Source: Amorphophallus konjac
Taxonomy: Eukaryota > Streptophyta > Magnoliopsida > Alismatales > Araceae
Assembly (NCBI GenBank): GCA_022559845.1
Contig: CM040126.1
Span: 143,042,064-143,106,063 of the forward strand
DNA length: 64,000 nt
Direction of reading: 5' to 3'
The notes under the pieces are model-generated. The model had not been told where the DNA came from and ran no database searches. It saw only the letters and a program-made list of their open reading frames with translations. A program made the position numbers and the translations under genes. The first letter of the stretch is position 1. Each line of letters opens with the position of its first letter. Positions 45,999 to 59,254 of this stretch are shown in pieces.

Positions 45999-47530
45999 AT
46001 CTACCCCTTTTTGATGATGACAAAACGATGCGTGCATGAATTCCAAATGACAGTCAATTGACAAAATGAGTATTCACAGATGCTGCTGTGCGTCTAGAAA
46101 ATATGAAATATGCACAGATATGAAAACTATGACGTATGAAGTATGAACTATATAGAACTGAAATGCACTTTGTTCTCCCCCTTTTTGTCATCAACAAAAA
46201 TGACTGACAATGGGGTTATTTAAACCTGATATCGACATGTAAGACCTAAAGATATGTACACATTGATCCAAATTCATGCAAGCAAGCAAGCATGAAAGGC
46301 AATCAAGCAAGTAATACTATTACTCCCCCTCAGTGGGGTAGAACTAAAGCAAGTGAGCAGTCGAATCAAAATCGAAGTATGAGACATGAAGCATAATAAA
46401 AAAAGGTAGTGCATGCATAAACTAGAAGAAATGCATAAACCATGATAAGAACAAATTCAGTGTTTACACCCATCAGAATAGAACCCAAGTATGAAATGTG
46501 AGTCAATGAGCTATGAGCTTCAAAATATATGGATATCTAGAATTTCTTAAGAACACTAGAGGGTTATTTTTGCTCTACATTTTCATTTTAGATCCTCGAC
46601 TATTGGTAGCTTTGCACAACCCCATTTATGTTTCTTTTATTGGACTTCACCGTTCGGCACAAGTCACCTCATATGTCGTAATGGGGATTCTCGACTATTA
46701 GGATTCGTCACGCATTATGATTTTTCTTGTGGATTTTTGCTTCACCGTTCGATGTGAGCTTTCTCATTTATTTCAGTGGGGATTCCTGGCTACTTGGCTT
46801 GACATTTCACTTATTAATTGTTTGTGGGATAGGCAATTTTTCATCATTATTACTCTTAACATCCATGCAGAGATTTAAGTTCCCTTTAAAGTGTTGAGAA
46901 GAATTTCTAAAATCCTCATCGATCAAAGTCATTTACATCATTATGTGTAAAGTGTTTGGGTAATTACTTTGTATGTAGAAAATGAATTTGCCATAACATA
47001 GATATGACTCCCCCTAAATGTATGCACAATAGAAATCAAATCCTCCTCCTTTGTATATGTCATGATTCACAAATGATCAAAATAACTGCATTTTTATTTA
47101 TCAAGGAGGTAAGGTCTTAGAAAGTGTCAAGGAAAGGTTTTATAGAGTATATACATGCAGTCAAGTAGGGGTGTGGAAAATTGTTCATGCAAGTTGATTT
47201 TCGGTACGTGGCGGAGAACTTAGATCCGAAGATCACCTCACGCGTAGTGAAAGTTTCTGGCTAGACATAATCCAACCCTCCACAAACACCATTTGATATA
47301 CCAAAAAATCATGGCATTGTAGCACGTAAGCATATAAAGTATATACATGCATATGGATGTAAATGAAAGGATGATGAAAAATTATATCTATTTACAAGTA
47401 TGTAATGATATGTGCATTATGAAGCATGAGATTTAGTGTGTTTTCTATGTATGTAAGACTAAACTGTTATTTGCAAACAGATGCAAGAGTGTGTATGCAA
47501 GCCTAATATGAATAGTTACTCATCTAATCT
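45999..47530 (-). other. R7 3' non-coding region
   Basis: It begins with a polypurine tract (plus-strand ATCTACCCCTTTTT at 45999) against the LTR. Similar tracts occur near 46172, 46322 and 47008. No gene is seen. Confidence 0.65.
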
Positions 47531-50500
47531 GCAAACTCATCATTCTCTTCTTATTCTTGTGAATTTTTCTGGAGTTAAGGGTTTAGTAAAAATATCTGCA
47601 AGTTGATTTTCAGTTTTTAATGTGTAAGCTCAAAATGACCCTTATTTACATGATCTCACAAAAAGTGGTGTCGAATCTCTATATGCTTTGTTCGAGAATG
47701 TAAAACTGGATTTTTGGATATGCTAATGGCAGAGGTGTTGTCACAAAGAATGGGTGTGTTATTCAATGAAATACCAAAATCAACTAATTGATGTTAGATC
47801 AATAGCACTTGGGCTGCACAACTACCCGCAACCATGTATTCGACTTTAGCAGTTGATAATGCCACTGTGTTTTATTTCTTAGAGGCCCATGAAACCATGC
47901 AACCTCCAAGAAATTGACAATACCCGCTCGTGCTTTTACGATCCACTAAACACCCAGCATAATCAGAATCAGTGTAAGCTACCAACTCAAAATTACAACT
48001 ACGTGGAAACCAAAGACCAAGTTAGGTGTGCCAATCAAATATTTGAAAATCCTTTTGATTGCTAACATGTGTGATGTTCTTGGATCGGACTGAAATCTAA
48101 CATAGATGCAAACACTAAACATGATATCTGGCCTACTAGTAGTCTAATACAATAAAGAACCAATCATTCCTCTAAATGGTTTCTGATCGACAGACTTATC
48201 TTTTTCAATTTGACGGTTGTTGACATTGGTATCCGTTGTGGCTATGCATTATCGAATTTGAATTTCTTGATGAGCTCGATTGTGTATTTCCTTTGATTGA
48301 TGAATATTCCATCCTTCAATTACTTCACCTGTAAACCCAAGAAAAATGTTAACTCCCCCATCAAACTCATCTCAAACTCCCCCTACATCAATTTAACAAA
48401 TTCATCATTTAAAGGATTAGTTGTGGCTCCAAAAATAATATCATCAACATATACTTGTACAAGTAGCATATGTTCATTGCAGCTCTTAATGAAAAGGGTT
48501 TGGTCGATGTTACCTCTTTTGAAGCCATTTTCTGAAAGAAATATACTTAGCCTTCCGTACCAGGCACGGGGGGCTTGTTTCAGACCATATAAAGCTTTGT
48601 CAAGTTTGTACACATGGTCCAGATGCTTCTCATCTTCAAATCCCGGTGGCTGCTCAACATAGACGTCTTCCTTCACAACACCATTTAGAAACGAACTTTT
48701 AACATCCATTTGAAAAGGTTTTATATTTTCAGAACATGCAAAGGCAAGTAATATTCTAAATGCTTCTAGCCTAGCCACGGGTGCAAATGATTCATCAAAA
48801 TTAATTCCTGACTCTTGGCTATAGCCTTTGGCTACTAGTCGGGCTTTATTCCTAATCACCACCCCTTGATCACTAAGTTTGGAATTGGTGTAATTTCTCC
48901 TGCATAGCCAAGATCTAGAAATTGTCATTTAATGCTTCATCTACAAATTTGGGCGCAATATGAGAAAGTAAAGCAAGATTATCAAATTGTTCGACTTCCC
49001 TTATTGAAACCCTTGTCTTTACTCCTTCATCCACATTCCCAATGACATTTTCAAGTGGATGATCCATGAGTACAGTCCATTGTCTGGGGAGGTCTTGAAT
49101 TTGAATTTCTTACTCATTTTCTTCTTGGGCTAGAACTTCATCATTCTTTTGACTCGACTCCGCTTGGTCCACATCTTTTTTTTCCTTGTCATTCTTTTCT
49201 TCTCCATCTTCATGTCCTACATCCAGAAAATGATTATCTTTATCAGACAATCTTGAAGTATATTCATCAATGATTACATGAGGGCTTTCTTCTACCACAA
49301 GAGTGCGCATGTTATATACACGATATGCTCTAGATGATGATGAATATCCAAGGAAAATACATTTGTCACTCTTTGCGGCAAACTTTTTCAAATTTTCTTT
49401 TGAGTTGTTCATAATATAACATAGAGAAACAAAAGGTCTAAGATATGCAATGTTTTGCTTCTTACCTTTATATAGCTCATATGGAGTTTTCTTAAAAATT
49501 GGTCTTACCATGGCTCGATTGATGATGTGGCAGGCCGTGTTTATCACCTCGGCCCAAAAGTACCTTGGTAAGCCATTTTCAGCAAGCATCGTTCACGCCA
49601 TCTCCACGAGCGTCCTATTCTTCCGTTCCATGACTCTGTTTTGTTGTGGGATTTGGGCTGAAAAATTATGTGTAAACCCCTGTTTCCTGCAAAAATCATC
49701 AAAGTCATGGTTATCAATCTCTCTTCCATGGTCACTTCAAATTGCCTTTATATGATACCCCTTTTCATTTTATAATTTCTTGCAAAGATCTTTGAACTCC
49801 AGCAAAGCATCATTCTTATGGGTTAAAAATAACACCCAAGAAAATCTCGAGTAATCATCAACAATGACAAACCCATAAAGTTTCCCTCCAAGACTGTGTG
49901 TCCTAGTGGGACCAAATAAATCTAAGTGAAGGAGTTCTAGGGGTCTAGCAGTGGTGACAATATTTTTAGACTTGAATGATATCCTAGTCTGCTTCCCCAT
50001 AGCACATGCATCATAAATTTTATTTACATCAAAATTTAATTTTGGCAAACCTCTAACCAACTCTTTTCTGTATAATTTTGAAAGAACGCTAAAACTAGCA
50101 TATCCTAGTCATCGATGCCATAGCCATGCATCATCTGACTTATTTGCAACTAAACATATATTTCCTTTTGATAAGCTATCAAAATAAACTGTGTAAGTGT
50201 TGTTATCTCTAAGCCCAATGAACTTTATTTCATTTGTATGTTTATCTACAATTGTGCAATGTGAAGTTTCAAAAGTAACTTTATGACCATTGTCACACAA
50301 TTGGCTAATACTAAACAAGCTATGATTAAGCCATTTACCAACAAAACATCATCACGTTAGAATCCTTACCTATCTGTCTAATTCCCATGATTTTACCTTT
50401 ATCATTTCCGCCAAACATGACCAGTCCTCCATCTTTCTCCTTCAAGTCTAAAAAGAGATCCTTATTTCCTGCCATGTGTCTGGAACATCCACTGTCCAGG

Positions 50501-50620
50501 TACCACTTGTTCCACTTGGCTCTTAAACAGACCTGCACAAGCATAAAATAGATCTCATGCTGATTTACGTACCCAAGCAAGCTTGGGTCTCGAAGTGTTA
50601 GTTTTAATTTGAACAAAAAA
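47531..50620 (-). pseudogene. pol: R7 pol (protease, integrase, RT, RNase H), many frameshifts
   Basis: Protease has an intact site, WYLDSGCSRHMAG (about 50490). In the integrase zinc finger the motif after WLWHR is LGY, so the second His is Tyr, and a stop lies between; CDACAMGKQ-type residues follow. The core reads LHLDLFGPTRTHSL and VDDYSRFSWVLFL, and a frame change separates it from TMLAENGLPRYFWAEV. RT spans 48928-48383 with [38 protein letters not shown] and an intact YVDD (48440-48451). RNase H remnants (ALSTAKVEY) lie near 47820-47860. It is not functional. Confidence 0.88.
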
Positions 50621-52438
50621 CATTCTATTTTTCTTTTCGTACCATTTATCATCGGCCCTCCTTAAATCACACACAAAAATGGAATGGCCGAACATACCAC
50701 AATAGAAACAAGTGACATTTGACTTTCTACAATGATTCTTCCTATGCATGTTTGATCGATTAACAAATGAGTTCATGCATGGATTAGCAGGGGAATAAGA
50801 ATATGAATCAAAGGATTTCTGAAATTGATTTCTCATAAAATAAATTTTATTTATGGGAGAGTATCCAATATCACTCTTCTCATTCCTAGCATTTCCTTTG
50901 CTAGTCTCACCTATTTTCTGTTTTCCTTTTAGTTCCTTTTCAACAACACTTTTTAATTTCTTTAGCTCATCATGTATGGTATTGAAGTTGATTTCAATCT
51001 CTTTCTTAGATTTTTCACACTCACTCAGTTTTGCTTTGATTTCATCCAACTCCCTTACCAACTATCCATTTTCTCGTATTCAATTTTTCAACATTCTCAT
51101 AGGCATTTTGTTTTTCAACTTCAAGACATCCTAGTTCATCCTCATAGAAAGTTATCATAGATTGAAAGTCTTCCTTTTCTTCTTTGTAATTTTCAATTTA
51201 CATTTCAAAAAAATTGCATCTATCACATGAAGTTTTGGAGTTTATCAAATCATGGAATTTCTTTTTCAAGCTCTGTTATCATTCTTAAACCTCTTATATT
51301 TTTGACACATGTCAGCGTAGGCTAACTGCCATTGTTCGATAGTGAGGTTCTCGGAATCAAAACATACCTCAGTATTTTCTTCATTTGCCATCAAACACAA
51401 ATTTTGGACTAGCTCATCTAGCTCATCCTTCTCGCCTTCCAATTTTGAGTCATCTGTGTTCTCATCGCTCCAAGTCGCTTTCATCGCTTTCGACTTCTTT
51501 GCTTTGTTTTTCTTCAGCCTTTTCTGGAGCTCGGGGCATTCACCCCTCATGTGACGAACCTTCTTACACTCAAAGCAAATGATCTCTTCCCTTTTGCTCG
51601 TCTCCCCTCTCTTGTTGGCATTCTTCTTCAAGAATTTCCTTGGAAAATTGCCTTCTCTTCTTGCTCTTCTGAAGTATTTTCTAGCCCTCCTTGTGATGAG
51701 AGCCATTAGTTCTTCTTCTTCACTGTCCATGGTTGATCTTGCATCACTTTCTTCAGACGATGCTGGATATGCTTTCAGCGCAATCGTCTTCTTCTTCTTG
51801 TTCTCTGCCTTAGTCCTCTTGATGTTTATCTCATATGTCATTAGTGACCCAATTAACTCATCCATGGTGAGAGTGGTGAGATCCTTAGAGTCCTCAATGA
51901 CAGTTGTCTTTGTGTGCCATTGAGGTGAGAGGGAACGTAGCACTTTTTTTACCAACTCATGGTTGGTGTAGTTCTTGCCCAACGCCTTCAGTCCATTTGT
52001 AATCTCGCTCAGCCTAGCAAACATTTCTGTAATCGTCTCTTTAGGCTTAATGGCGAACAATTCGTAGTCGCGAATCAACAAGTTAGCCTTTGTTTCTTTG
52101 AGCTCCGACTTGCCTTCTTATATCAGTCGGAGCTTTTCCCACATTTTCGTCATAGATGAACACATAGAAACACATGAGTATTCGTTAGGGTGTATTACGT
52201 ATTGAATAATATTCATGGCCTTATAGTTAGCACAAGACTTCTTAATATGTTCATCTTCCCATTCATCCTCATTTTCAAGTAATATATAAGGACCTTTGGA
52301 CACTACTCTCCACACCTCAAATTCTTGTGCCCTTAGGAACACAATCATCACATTCTTCCAATATGGGTAATTTGACCCATCAAAGAATGGTGGTCGGTGT
52401 ATTGAATGTCCCTCGGGGAGCATTCCTTTGTTGGCCAT
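50555..52438 (-). pseudogene. gag: R7 gag (broken)
   Basis: The start is MANKGMLPEGHSIHRPPFF (ATG 52438). A full UBN2-type core follows (FDGSNYPYWKNVMIVFLRAQ, VSKGPY, LRSLSPQWHTKTTVIED), a TAA near 52118 excepted. Zinc knuckle 1 is CFECKKVRHMRGEC, acidic and coiled-coil parts follow with breaks around 51060-51270, and knuckle 2 is CFYCGMFGHSIFVC. Two knuckles and a complete capsid core contrast with the six-knuckle, core-poor Gag of R3 and R6. Confidence 0.88.
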
Positions 52439-52492
52439 TACAGCGGACCTTTTCTCTACAACTGTGAGGTTATCCTAAAAATCATAGACCTT

Positions 52493-52504
52493 GCTCTGAT
52501 ACCA
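52493..52504 (-). other. Primer-binding site of R7
   Basis: It reads TGGTATCAGAGC on the minus strand, 3 bp from the LTR edge at 52508. Confidence 0.9.
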
Positions 52505-52507
52505 GAT

Positions 52508-53538
52508 TGTTGGACCTAGCCACAGACAAAGACTAGAAGGGGGGTTGAATTGTCCCCCCAAGCGCAGTGGGAAATTTTTAGAGCTATCGCAGCAGAATAA
52601 AAACGATGGATAGATTTGAACTACAACGAACTGAAATTAAGCCTATGCAGATTAGTTCTCTCGAACTCACCATTCTCACTCGATCAAAATGGATATAATA
52701 ACAATCAATCACACCACTATAAGATGCGAGACAGATTTTTTAGGTGCATCGACGGGCCATACACGTCCTCCTACACCCACCCCTCACTGAATCAGTGAGG
52801 ATCCACTCGCTTCAAATGAAGCACATGGAGCTTACGCTCTAACCACATGGAGACGTAGTCTCCACCATGACCCAACAACTGGATCAAAACACACACAAAC
52901 ACGCTGCAACAACAACAGCACACTACATCCTTAACCGTACGCAGACAGTTTAACACACATAGATTCGGAGTTCAAAAAAATAGAAATATGTTCAATACAT
53001 GCTCATAAACTGAATAGAAATCATCAGAATAAACGTAGGAAGTTTGCAGAAGTGTATCCTCATTTGATGAAAGGCCTTGAGATGATCCTCTTTGAAGCTT
53101 TCAAGGTGAGGGGGGGTCGAACATCAATAGGTATGAAGCCACATGAACTCGTTGCAGTAGATTCAGCTTCTTTGACACAAGAAGGCTTGATGGAACGGAT
53201 GTAGCCTTGGAGATCTTCACCTCAGAACGCCACTACAAGAGAAGAAACACATTAAGCTCTCAAGAAAACCTTCCTTCTCTCCCACCTTCGACCACTCCTT
53301 CCTTTTCATTCTATGAAACCTTGAAATCGCAGCTTGTTATATAGAGGGAATAAAGATGTTGTAAAGACATAAAAGCCCAAGCCAAACCCTTGCAAAACAT
53401 GTCCTAGATGTGCATTAAAACCCTAAGGGTAAAGGGGTAAAATTATAGCCCAAAAGGAGGCCACATGAGTGGGTTAAGACGGCCCACGAAATTGACACGT
53501 GAAGGGCGAAGATTATGTCGGTCGACTGGTTCTGGGAT
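52508..53538 (-). repeat. R7 5' LTR, truncated
   Basis: TGTTGGACCTAGCC aligns with 44086 onward as far as about GGTTCTGGGA (53538), where R8 begins. Stem-loop arms are CCTCACTGA (52782-52790) and TCAGTGAGG (52792-52800). The G-box is at 53496-53501. Confidence 0.88.
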
Positions 53539-55343
53539 GTTGGATATTGTGTTTTGACGATGACAAACACTATGACTCATATGTGTTTTTATGATTCCAT
53601 ATGTGCTTATTGCATATAGTATGTGTCTTGTTACATACAGTGTTTGTTGTGTGCATACAATGCTCATATTGCTGTATAGATGATTTACATGAGATGAACT
53701 GCTGCACATGTGCATCTTAGGTCATATGTGGTTGTCTGTATATATCCGTGCATATTCGTGCATGTCTGTGCATGTTTGTGGATGTCTCTATATAAGCATT
53801 GCATAAAGTCTTATACAATTGTTCATATAAGTCAACACATCACAGGTCAATCAAAAGTCAATGCAAAGTCAATACTATGCACATAAAGTCAACGTGTCTG
53901 CATGAAGTTTGTGCATATGACATTTTACTGGATAACCTGTGTGCATGGCATTTGGTCGAACAAGTGGTATGCATGATCATCATATTGCATTGTGCTTAAT
54001 TATATAGAGACAACGCCAGTTGCATCATGCATAACTAGGGTCGGTGCTAGTTGTGTTTTCACACAGCTAAGGTCGATGCTAGTTGTAATTCATGCATAAC
54101 TAGGGTCGGTGCTAGTTGTGTTTTCATACAGCTAAGGTCGATGCTAGTTGTAGTTCATGCATAGCTAGGGTCGGTGCTAGTTGTGTTCTTAAACAGCCGA
54201 GGTCACCGCAGAGTTCACTTCATGCATACATGAGCATTTCTGTTCTTAAGGTCGATGCATGTTTCAGAAGTTCATCACTGAGTCGGTGTCAGGTTCTCAT
54301 CAGGTCGGTGCATGCATCAGACATGGTTAACTAAGGTCCGTGCATATGCTCATGAGGTCGGTGGTAGCCTACTGTGCATTGTCATAAGGTCGGTGCATCT
54401 TTTGCTGGTCGCATATAAAGCCCAAGCACATTTGTTTGCCAGGTCGGTGCACAATTACATGCTCACTTATAAGGCCGGTGCAAGTAGTGCCTCACACACA
54501 CTTCAGGTCGATGCAAGCTGATATTGTCTCATGCATTAGAGTCAGTGTTAGCTATTGTGATCATGCATCAAGGTCTATGTTAGTATGCAATGTCATGCAT
54601 CTTGGTCGATGTTAGTGTGTTGTGTCTCGCATCCTAGGGTCGACGTTAGCATGCATTATCCTACATCCATGTCGATGCTAGTTAGCCTTGCCTCGTATGT
54701 AAGGTCTATGCTAGCTGGCTTTGCTTCATAAATAAATTCTGTGCTACCTGACTTTGTCATCTGCATCAAGTTAGTGTTAGCTTGCATGGTCTATGGCTAA
54801 GTTCAGTGTCAGCAGACTAAAACATGTGTTAAAGCCAATGCATGCATTTTGTTCTCTTCCCTTTCATATTCACAACATGTTAATGTCTGAGCAATTCATT
54901 GTTCATATGCTCTGTGTATTACGAAGTCAATATGTGTCTGGCTTATACTTAAGCTTGCACAAGTTGACTTGTGCATCCATGAATATTTGTAAGAGCATTT
55001 GAATACACTCTATGTCACTTTCTGAATTGATAGCATTAATTACATCACGATTAAATTCATAAACCATGAATCAATATGTCAGATTTATTGGTTTCTTTTA
55101 GTCTAATCCGATTGCCAGGTGCTTGACTAAATGCCTCTTCAACTGCAGAGACTTAAGTACGAACCAGGTTGGAGTAACTTAAGTTCTGGAAGCGACTAAA
55201 TCAGAAACATGGTCGAACAGGTCAAGACCAATCATTGGCCCAGTCATGTGCAAATGATTAATTGGGGCACGTGATCCAAGGGATGCCACGTGGAAAGCTT
55301 GACAACCTACTTTGACACGTGGATGCTTTAAGGCACTCATCTT
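53539..55343 (+). repeat. R8: truncated copia-type LTR related to R3
   Basis: It starts TGTTGGATATTGTGTTTTGACGATGACAAAC..., resembling the R3 LTR in element sense. It shares the GTCGGTGC motif field (54040-54448) and the cluster of three CACGTG boxes (55268, 55287, 55316). It stops at 55343, just where a TATA box would be expected, so its R and U5 parts are missing. No TSD or internal region is visible. Confidence 0.65.
54031..54225. repeat. 65-bp tandem repeat, about three copies
   Basis: Units start at 54031, 54096 and 54161. Each contains TAGGGTCGGTGCTAG and, in the first two, AAGGTCGATGCTAG; the third unit is diverged. Confidence 0.88.
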
Positions 55344-55787
55344 TGATGGGAATCTACACCGGGCACTAACTTTTATTTTTGTATTTGTGTCCTTTTAGTT
55401 TGCATTTATATCCTTGCGAAGTAGGTTTACAATGGTAAGGCTTTATAAGCCAATTTGTCATTCCTTAGGATTCTTTGGGTTTTTATGCAAAAGTCCACTA
55501 GGACCAGCAAGGGGCCCCCATCTCCTTTCCTATTGGTCCACCTAAGTCTTAGGGCTTATGTTGGGTTAGTCAAAGGTCCAAGGTGGGCTTCTAGATGGTT
55601 TGACATTCAAAGGGGGACAAGTGTTACAAAATACCCAAGATGTCCCCCCTTAAGTCAAGGGGGTGCCCCCCATTAAAATGACATTTTGTATTTTATATTT
55701 TTAGTCCAATTGACCACATGGGGGAAGAAAATGCTACCCCTCCACTCTCTCCCACTAATTCCAACCCCCTCCCCCTTCCTCCTCTTC

Positions 55788-55795
55788 TATATAAA
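55788..55795 (+). promoter_or_regulatory. TATA box of R9
   Basis: TATATAAA lies about 440 bp into R9, downstream of a C-rich stretch. Confidence 0.5.
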
Positions 55796-56119
55796 CCCAT
55801 ATATAGTGTTTTGTAAGGATTAATGAAGATATTTTTAATTTTGTGAAATTTGGTTGGAGCCAAAGAAGGGTGTGCCCTCCTCCTCTCTCCCTCCCCCTCT
55901 TGCAGATGGATTTCTGCTAAATCTTAGGTGTGATGCCCTTCTACCTTCTCCTCAGCCCTCTGAATTCTGTTTCTACCGCCGCCGCCATCGCACCGCCCTC
56001 ATCATCGTCGGAGTTCTATCTACATCAGGATATGGCATCAAAGCTTGAATTTTAGCTCTCCATCAGGAGCTCAGATCGAGTCCACACTTGGAGGGTGAGT
56101 CATCCACGTCCACCTTAGC

Positions 56120-58955
56120 TGTCACGCCCCGAGCGCGGAAGGTACGCGGAGATGCGCGACGAGTTTATATCAATCATGTCAATCAGAGTAGTAGTGTATT
56201 CGACACAAAGACAGAGTGCACAAATATAAAGATAACCCAATCCATCAATTCCTTTAATAAGAATATGTCTAGTACAAACCCTTGCAAATACTAGACTCAA
56301 TAAAAGAAAAATACAACGCTTGACTCAAGAAAAATAGAGAAAAGATAGGACTAATTGACGCTTGAGTAGCTCTAACTCTTTCACTCTTGGCTTTCCCTAT
56401 CAGATTGAATTCCCTCATCGTCGGACATACCTGAAAAGTAGGGAAACACTGAGTGAGCGAACGCTCAATAGGAAATTATATCTCAAGGACTAGCAAGGGG
56501 TTTAAGTAATTACATTTTTTTCCATGAATGCACTATAGCCATGCATGCTCGCAAAACGACAAGATAGCAAGAGAATATAACAATAAGATGGCAAGAAGAA
56601 CTAGTCATGAACTTTCAAGAACTTATATCAAAAGATATCAAGATATTTAAGCAAGTAGACTCATAATGTCATGTTGGAATTTGGCTATCAAGTTTCAAGC
56701 AAGCGAGTATACAATTACCCTTTCTCGGGCCACGCAAGTCATGTAATATCAAGTCAAGCACAAGATTTGTGGAATGTTCAATCAAGTTAGTCATGCACTT
56801 CGGTATAATGCCAATACCGTGATCAATCAACTCCCATGGGCACAAGTACTTTCGGGTGCTCCTCCTAGGACCAGATCGGGCCCTATATGGGTAGGGTAGG
56901 CATTAATCATGTATTTTAACATCCACTCTTGTGTATAGCCAATATGAAATTTCAAGAATAAAGCTTGTAGACATGTAGGATAGACTTTGATAGAATAGAG
57001 TCCAAAAATATGACACTTGACATAGATAGGCGATAATAACGGTGCAGTCACGATTATCGATAAAACTAGGTGGAATTGGTTCCCTAACTTGGGTACCATG
57101 ACAAGTAAGTACCCACAAGTAAATGGTCACTTCTTTAATATAGAATTGAGGTCCACAAGAACATCATGTTTGATATAGAATTGGGGTCTTCAAGAACAGC
57201 ACATCAACGGCATGTTTTCCCCGTTTATTAAGATAATTCTCACATCATACCCATGGCATGACATGAGGGCCGGTATACCATGTTTCTATAGAGTGACATG
57301 GCAAAGATTGTGTAATGGGTTTTTATGGTACAACCAGCTCAGTCGGCCTTGAGGGAATCCAAGGCTCGAGGAGTCTTACGGAGGTCTCTATGACTAACTC
57401 GCTAGTCCAAAGGAACGGAATGTCTAATGGAGAGCTTGTATGTCACCGAGAATTGAGGGTAATGCAATAAGACATCATAAAACATGGGACTATATTCACG
57501 GAGTGGAAATATAGTGCCGATAATATTCTTATACATATATATCAAAGCCTCGGTTAACAGAAACAAGGAAAAACAGTAATACAGAAAATAGCGACTTTAG
57601 CCAAGTCATTAATTATCCAATTGACGCCTTACAGAGGGCGTTTATTTACAAATTTGACGACTTGTACATCAGTCGTCCCTTCAATATTTCTATTCTGCAG
57701 AAAATCAATATTCTAGAATTTTAACAAAAACGCGCCCTAGACATGGCGTTACTTTTCAATTAGCACCCTAGTCTGGGGCGTCAGTTCAATAAGAGGCGAC
57801 CTTGTGAAGGTCGTTAATTCAAGAATTTTCAATATTCCAGATAATAGAATTTCATGAAACATGGTACATGCTCAGGACCAGAAAAATAGCAGGATTCAAC
57901 AGGTGTATTCATGCAGCATATTAGAATCATGGTTTCATAAATATTAAATTTTCAACGTGGGTAATTATTCAATTTATGAAATTGACGACTCTTGGGCTGA
58001 GCGTCAAAAGAAAATTAGCGCCCTGGGATGGGTCGCTTCTCTTAAAACTAGCGCCCTAACGAGGGTCACTATTTACAATATTTTCCAGAAACTATGAAAA
58101 CGCAGAGAATCTATATGCATGAATTAACAGATGATTTAATCATAATTACTACGTTGGTTTGGGCTACAATCCTTGAGAAAACCTACCTGACGGTCGTGTG
58201 GGTGAAGATACGTGAAGGATTCGATAAGAAAGTGATACTCTATTTTTCAACAGAGCCTTCTGATCCGGAGGAAGAAGGAGAAGATGATGAAGAACCACGT
58301 TCTTCAATAAAACTGTCACAGGATACCTGTAAAGGAAGAAGGAGAAGATATTAATAATCTTCACATACGTAACCTGAAGGCAAGGGAAAGAACATTACCT
58401 GTTCTTTACGGTCGATAGCAGCAGCACGAAAGTTAGATCGCCAAAGTAGCGATCTAGGTGAATTAGGAGGGTATTTATAGGGTTTTTTGAATCCTAAGGG
58501 GGTTAGTATTGTATTGGAAGTAATATTTCCCCATTAGAGTTCTTTCTATAATCAAACTCCCTCGTAGTTATCCAGAAACTTGCTCTGGATAGTCTCCTGG
58601 GTCGAACGAAACTCGAACTGAATTGACGTCTTAAGTGAGGGCGTTGAATTTAAATTGATGCCTTTGCCTATGTCGTTTCTTGTGAAAAACGCGCCCAGGT
58701 GGAGGGCGTTACATTTACTTCCCTTTTTTTTTGGCCGTTTGATAATTGACGCCTTGTTGTTTGGGCGTCCCTTTTTAATTAGCACCTTATCTAGAGGCGT
58801 TTCTTAATGAAGTAGTGCCTTGACCAAAGGCGTTATTTCCATTCTATCGTTGTATTTATTCTTTTTGATGTTTCTCATTCATTTATTTAATACTTTATCA
58901 AATTTGATTAATTTGGGGTTTTTATTTCCTTTTATTTTTTTCCAGGGTTGCTACA
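56120..58955 (-). mobile_element. R10: solo gypsy LTR, same family as R11
   Basis: It runs TGTCACGCCCCGAGCGCGG to ...GGGTTGCTACA (2836 bp), flanked by TTAGC at 56115-56119 and 58956-58960. Long stretches match the R11 LTR, including the region around ATGCGCGACG and AAATTATATCTCAAG. It is therefore a recombination remnant of a full element. It holds an array of about 15 short inverted repeats (57580-58840). Confidence 0.92.
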
Positions 58956-59254
58956 TTAGCCTCCACAAAAACAAATCTAGTCATTTACCCTTCGTTTTCT
59001 ATTTTTCCATTTTCGTGTTTGCCCACTTTCCAGTTCTGTCTTCTGTTCAGATCCTGTCACAGTAACCCTGAGTTTCCCCTATTTGACCCACTTCTTCTTA
59101 TTTTTTTGAATCCCCAAATTTATTGGGAGTTCTATCCACCACCCCCATCATCCACGAATTTTCTTGTAATTTATAAAGTTCTTTTTCTATTTTTAAAAAT
59201 TGTTGTCTTCTCCCAAATCTGTTCTGTCCTGTGCAGTTCAGATCCGACCCCCTG

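Larger units (their letters stand above)
44086..53538 (-). mobile_element. R7: decayed Ty1/copia element
   Basis: The left LTR is 44086-45998, the internal part 45999-52507, and the right LTR 52508-53538 is cut short by R8. Gag, protease, integrase, RT and RNase H are all recognisable but spread over several frames. It is older than R4 judging by the number of lesions. TSDs cannot be checked because the right end is interrupted. Confidence 0.88.
55344..59254 (+). repeat. R9: probable gypsy LTR, interrupted by R10
   Basis: It begins TGATGGGAATCTACACCGGG. Like the R1 LTR it has T-rich blocks, then a TATA box (55788-55795), then GGATTAATGAAG. It continues at 58956 after R10 and is broken again at 59254 by R11. 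No coding region or second LTR is seen, so the assignment rests on analogy with R1. Confidence 0.5.
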
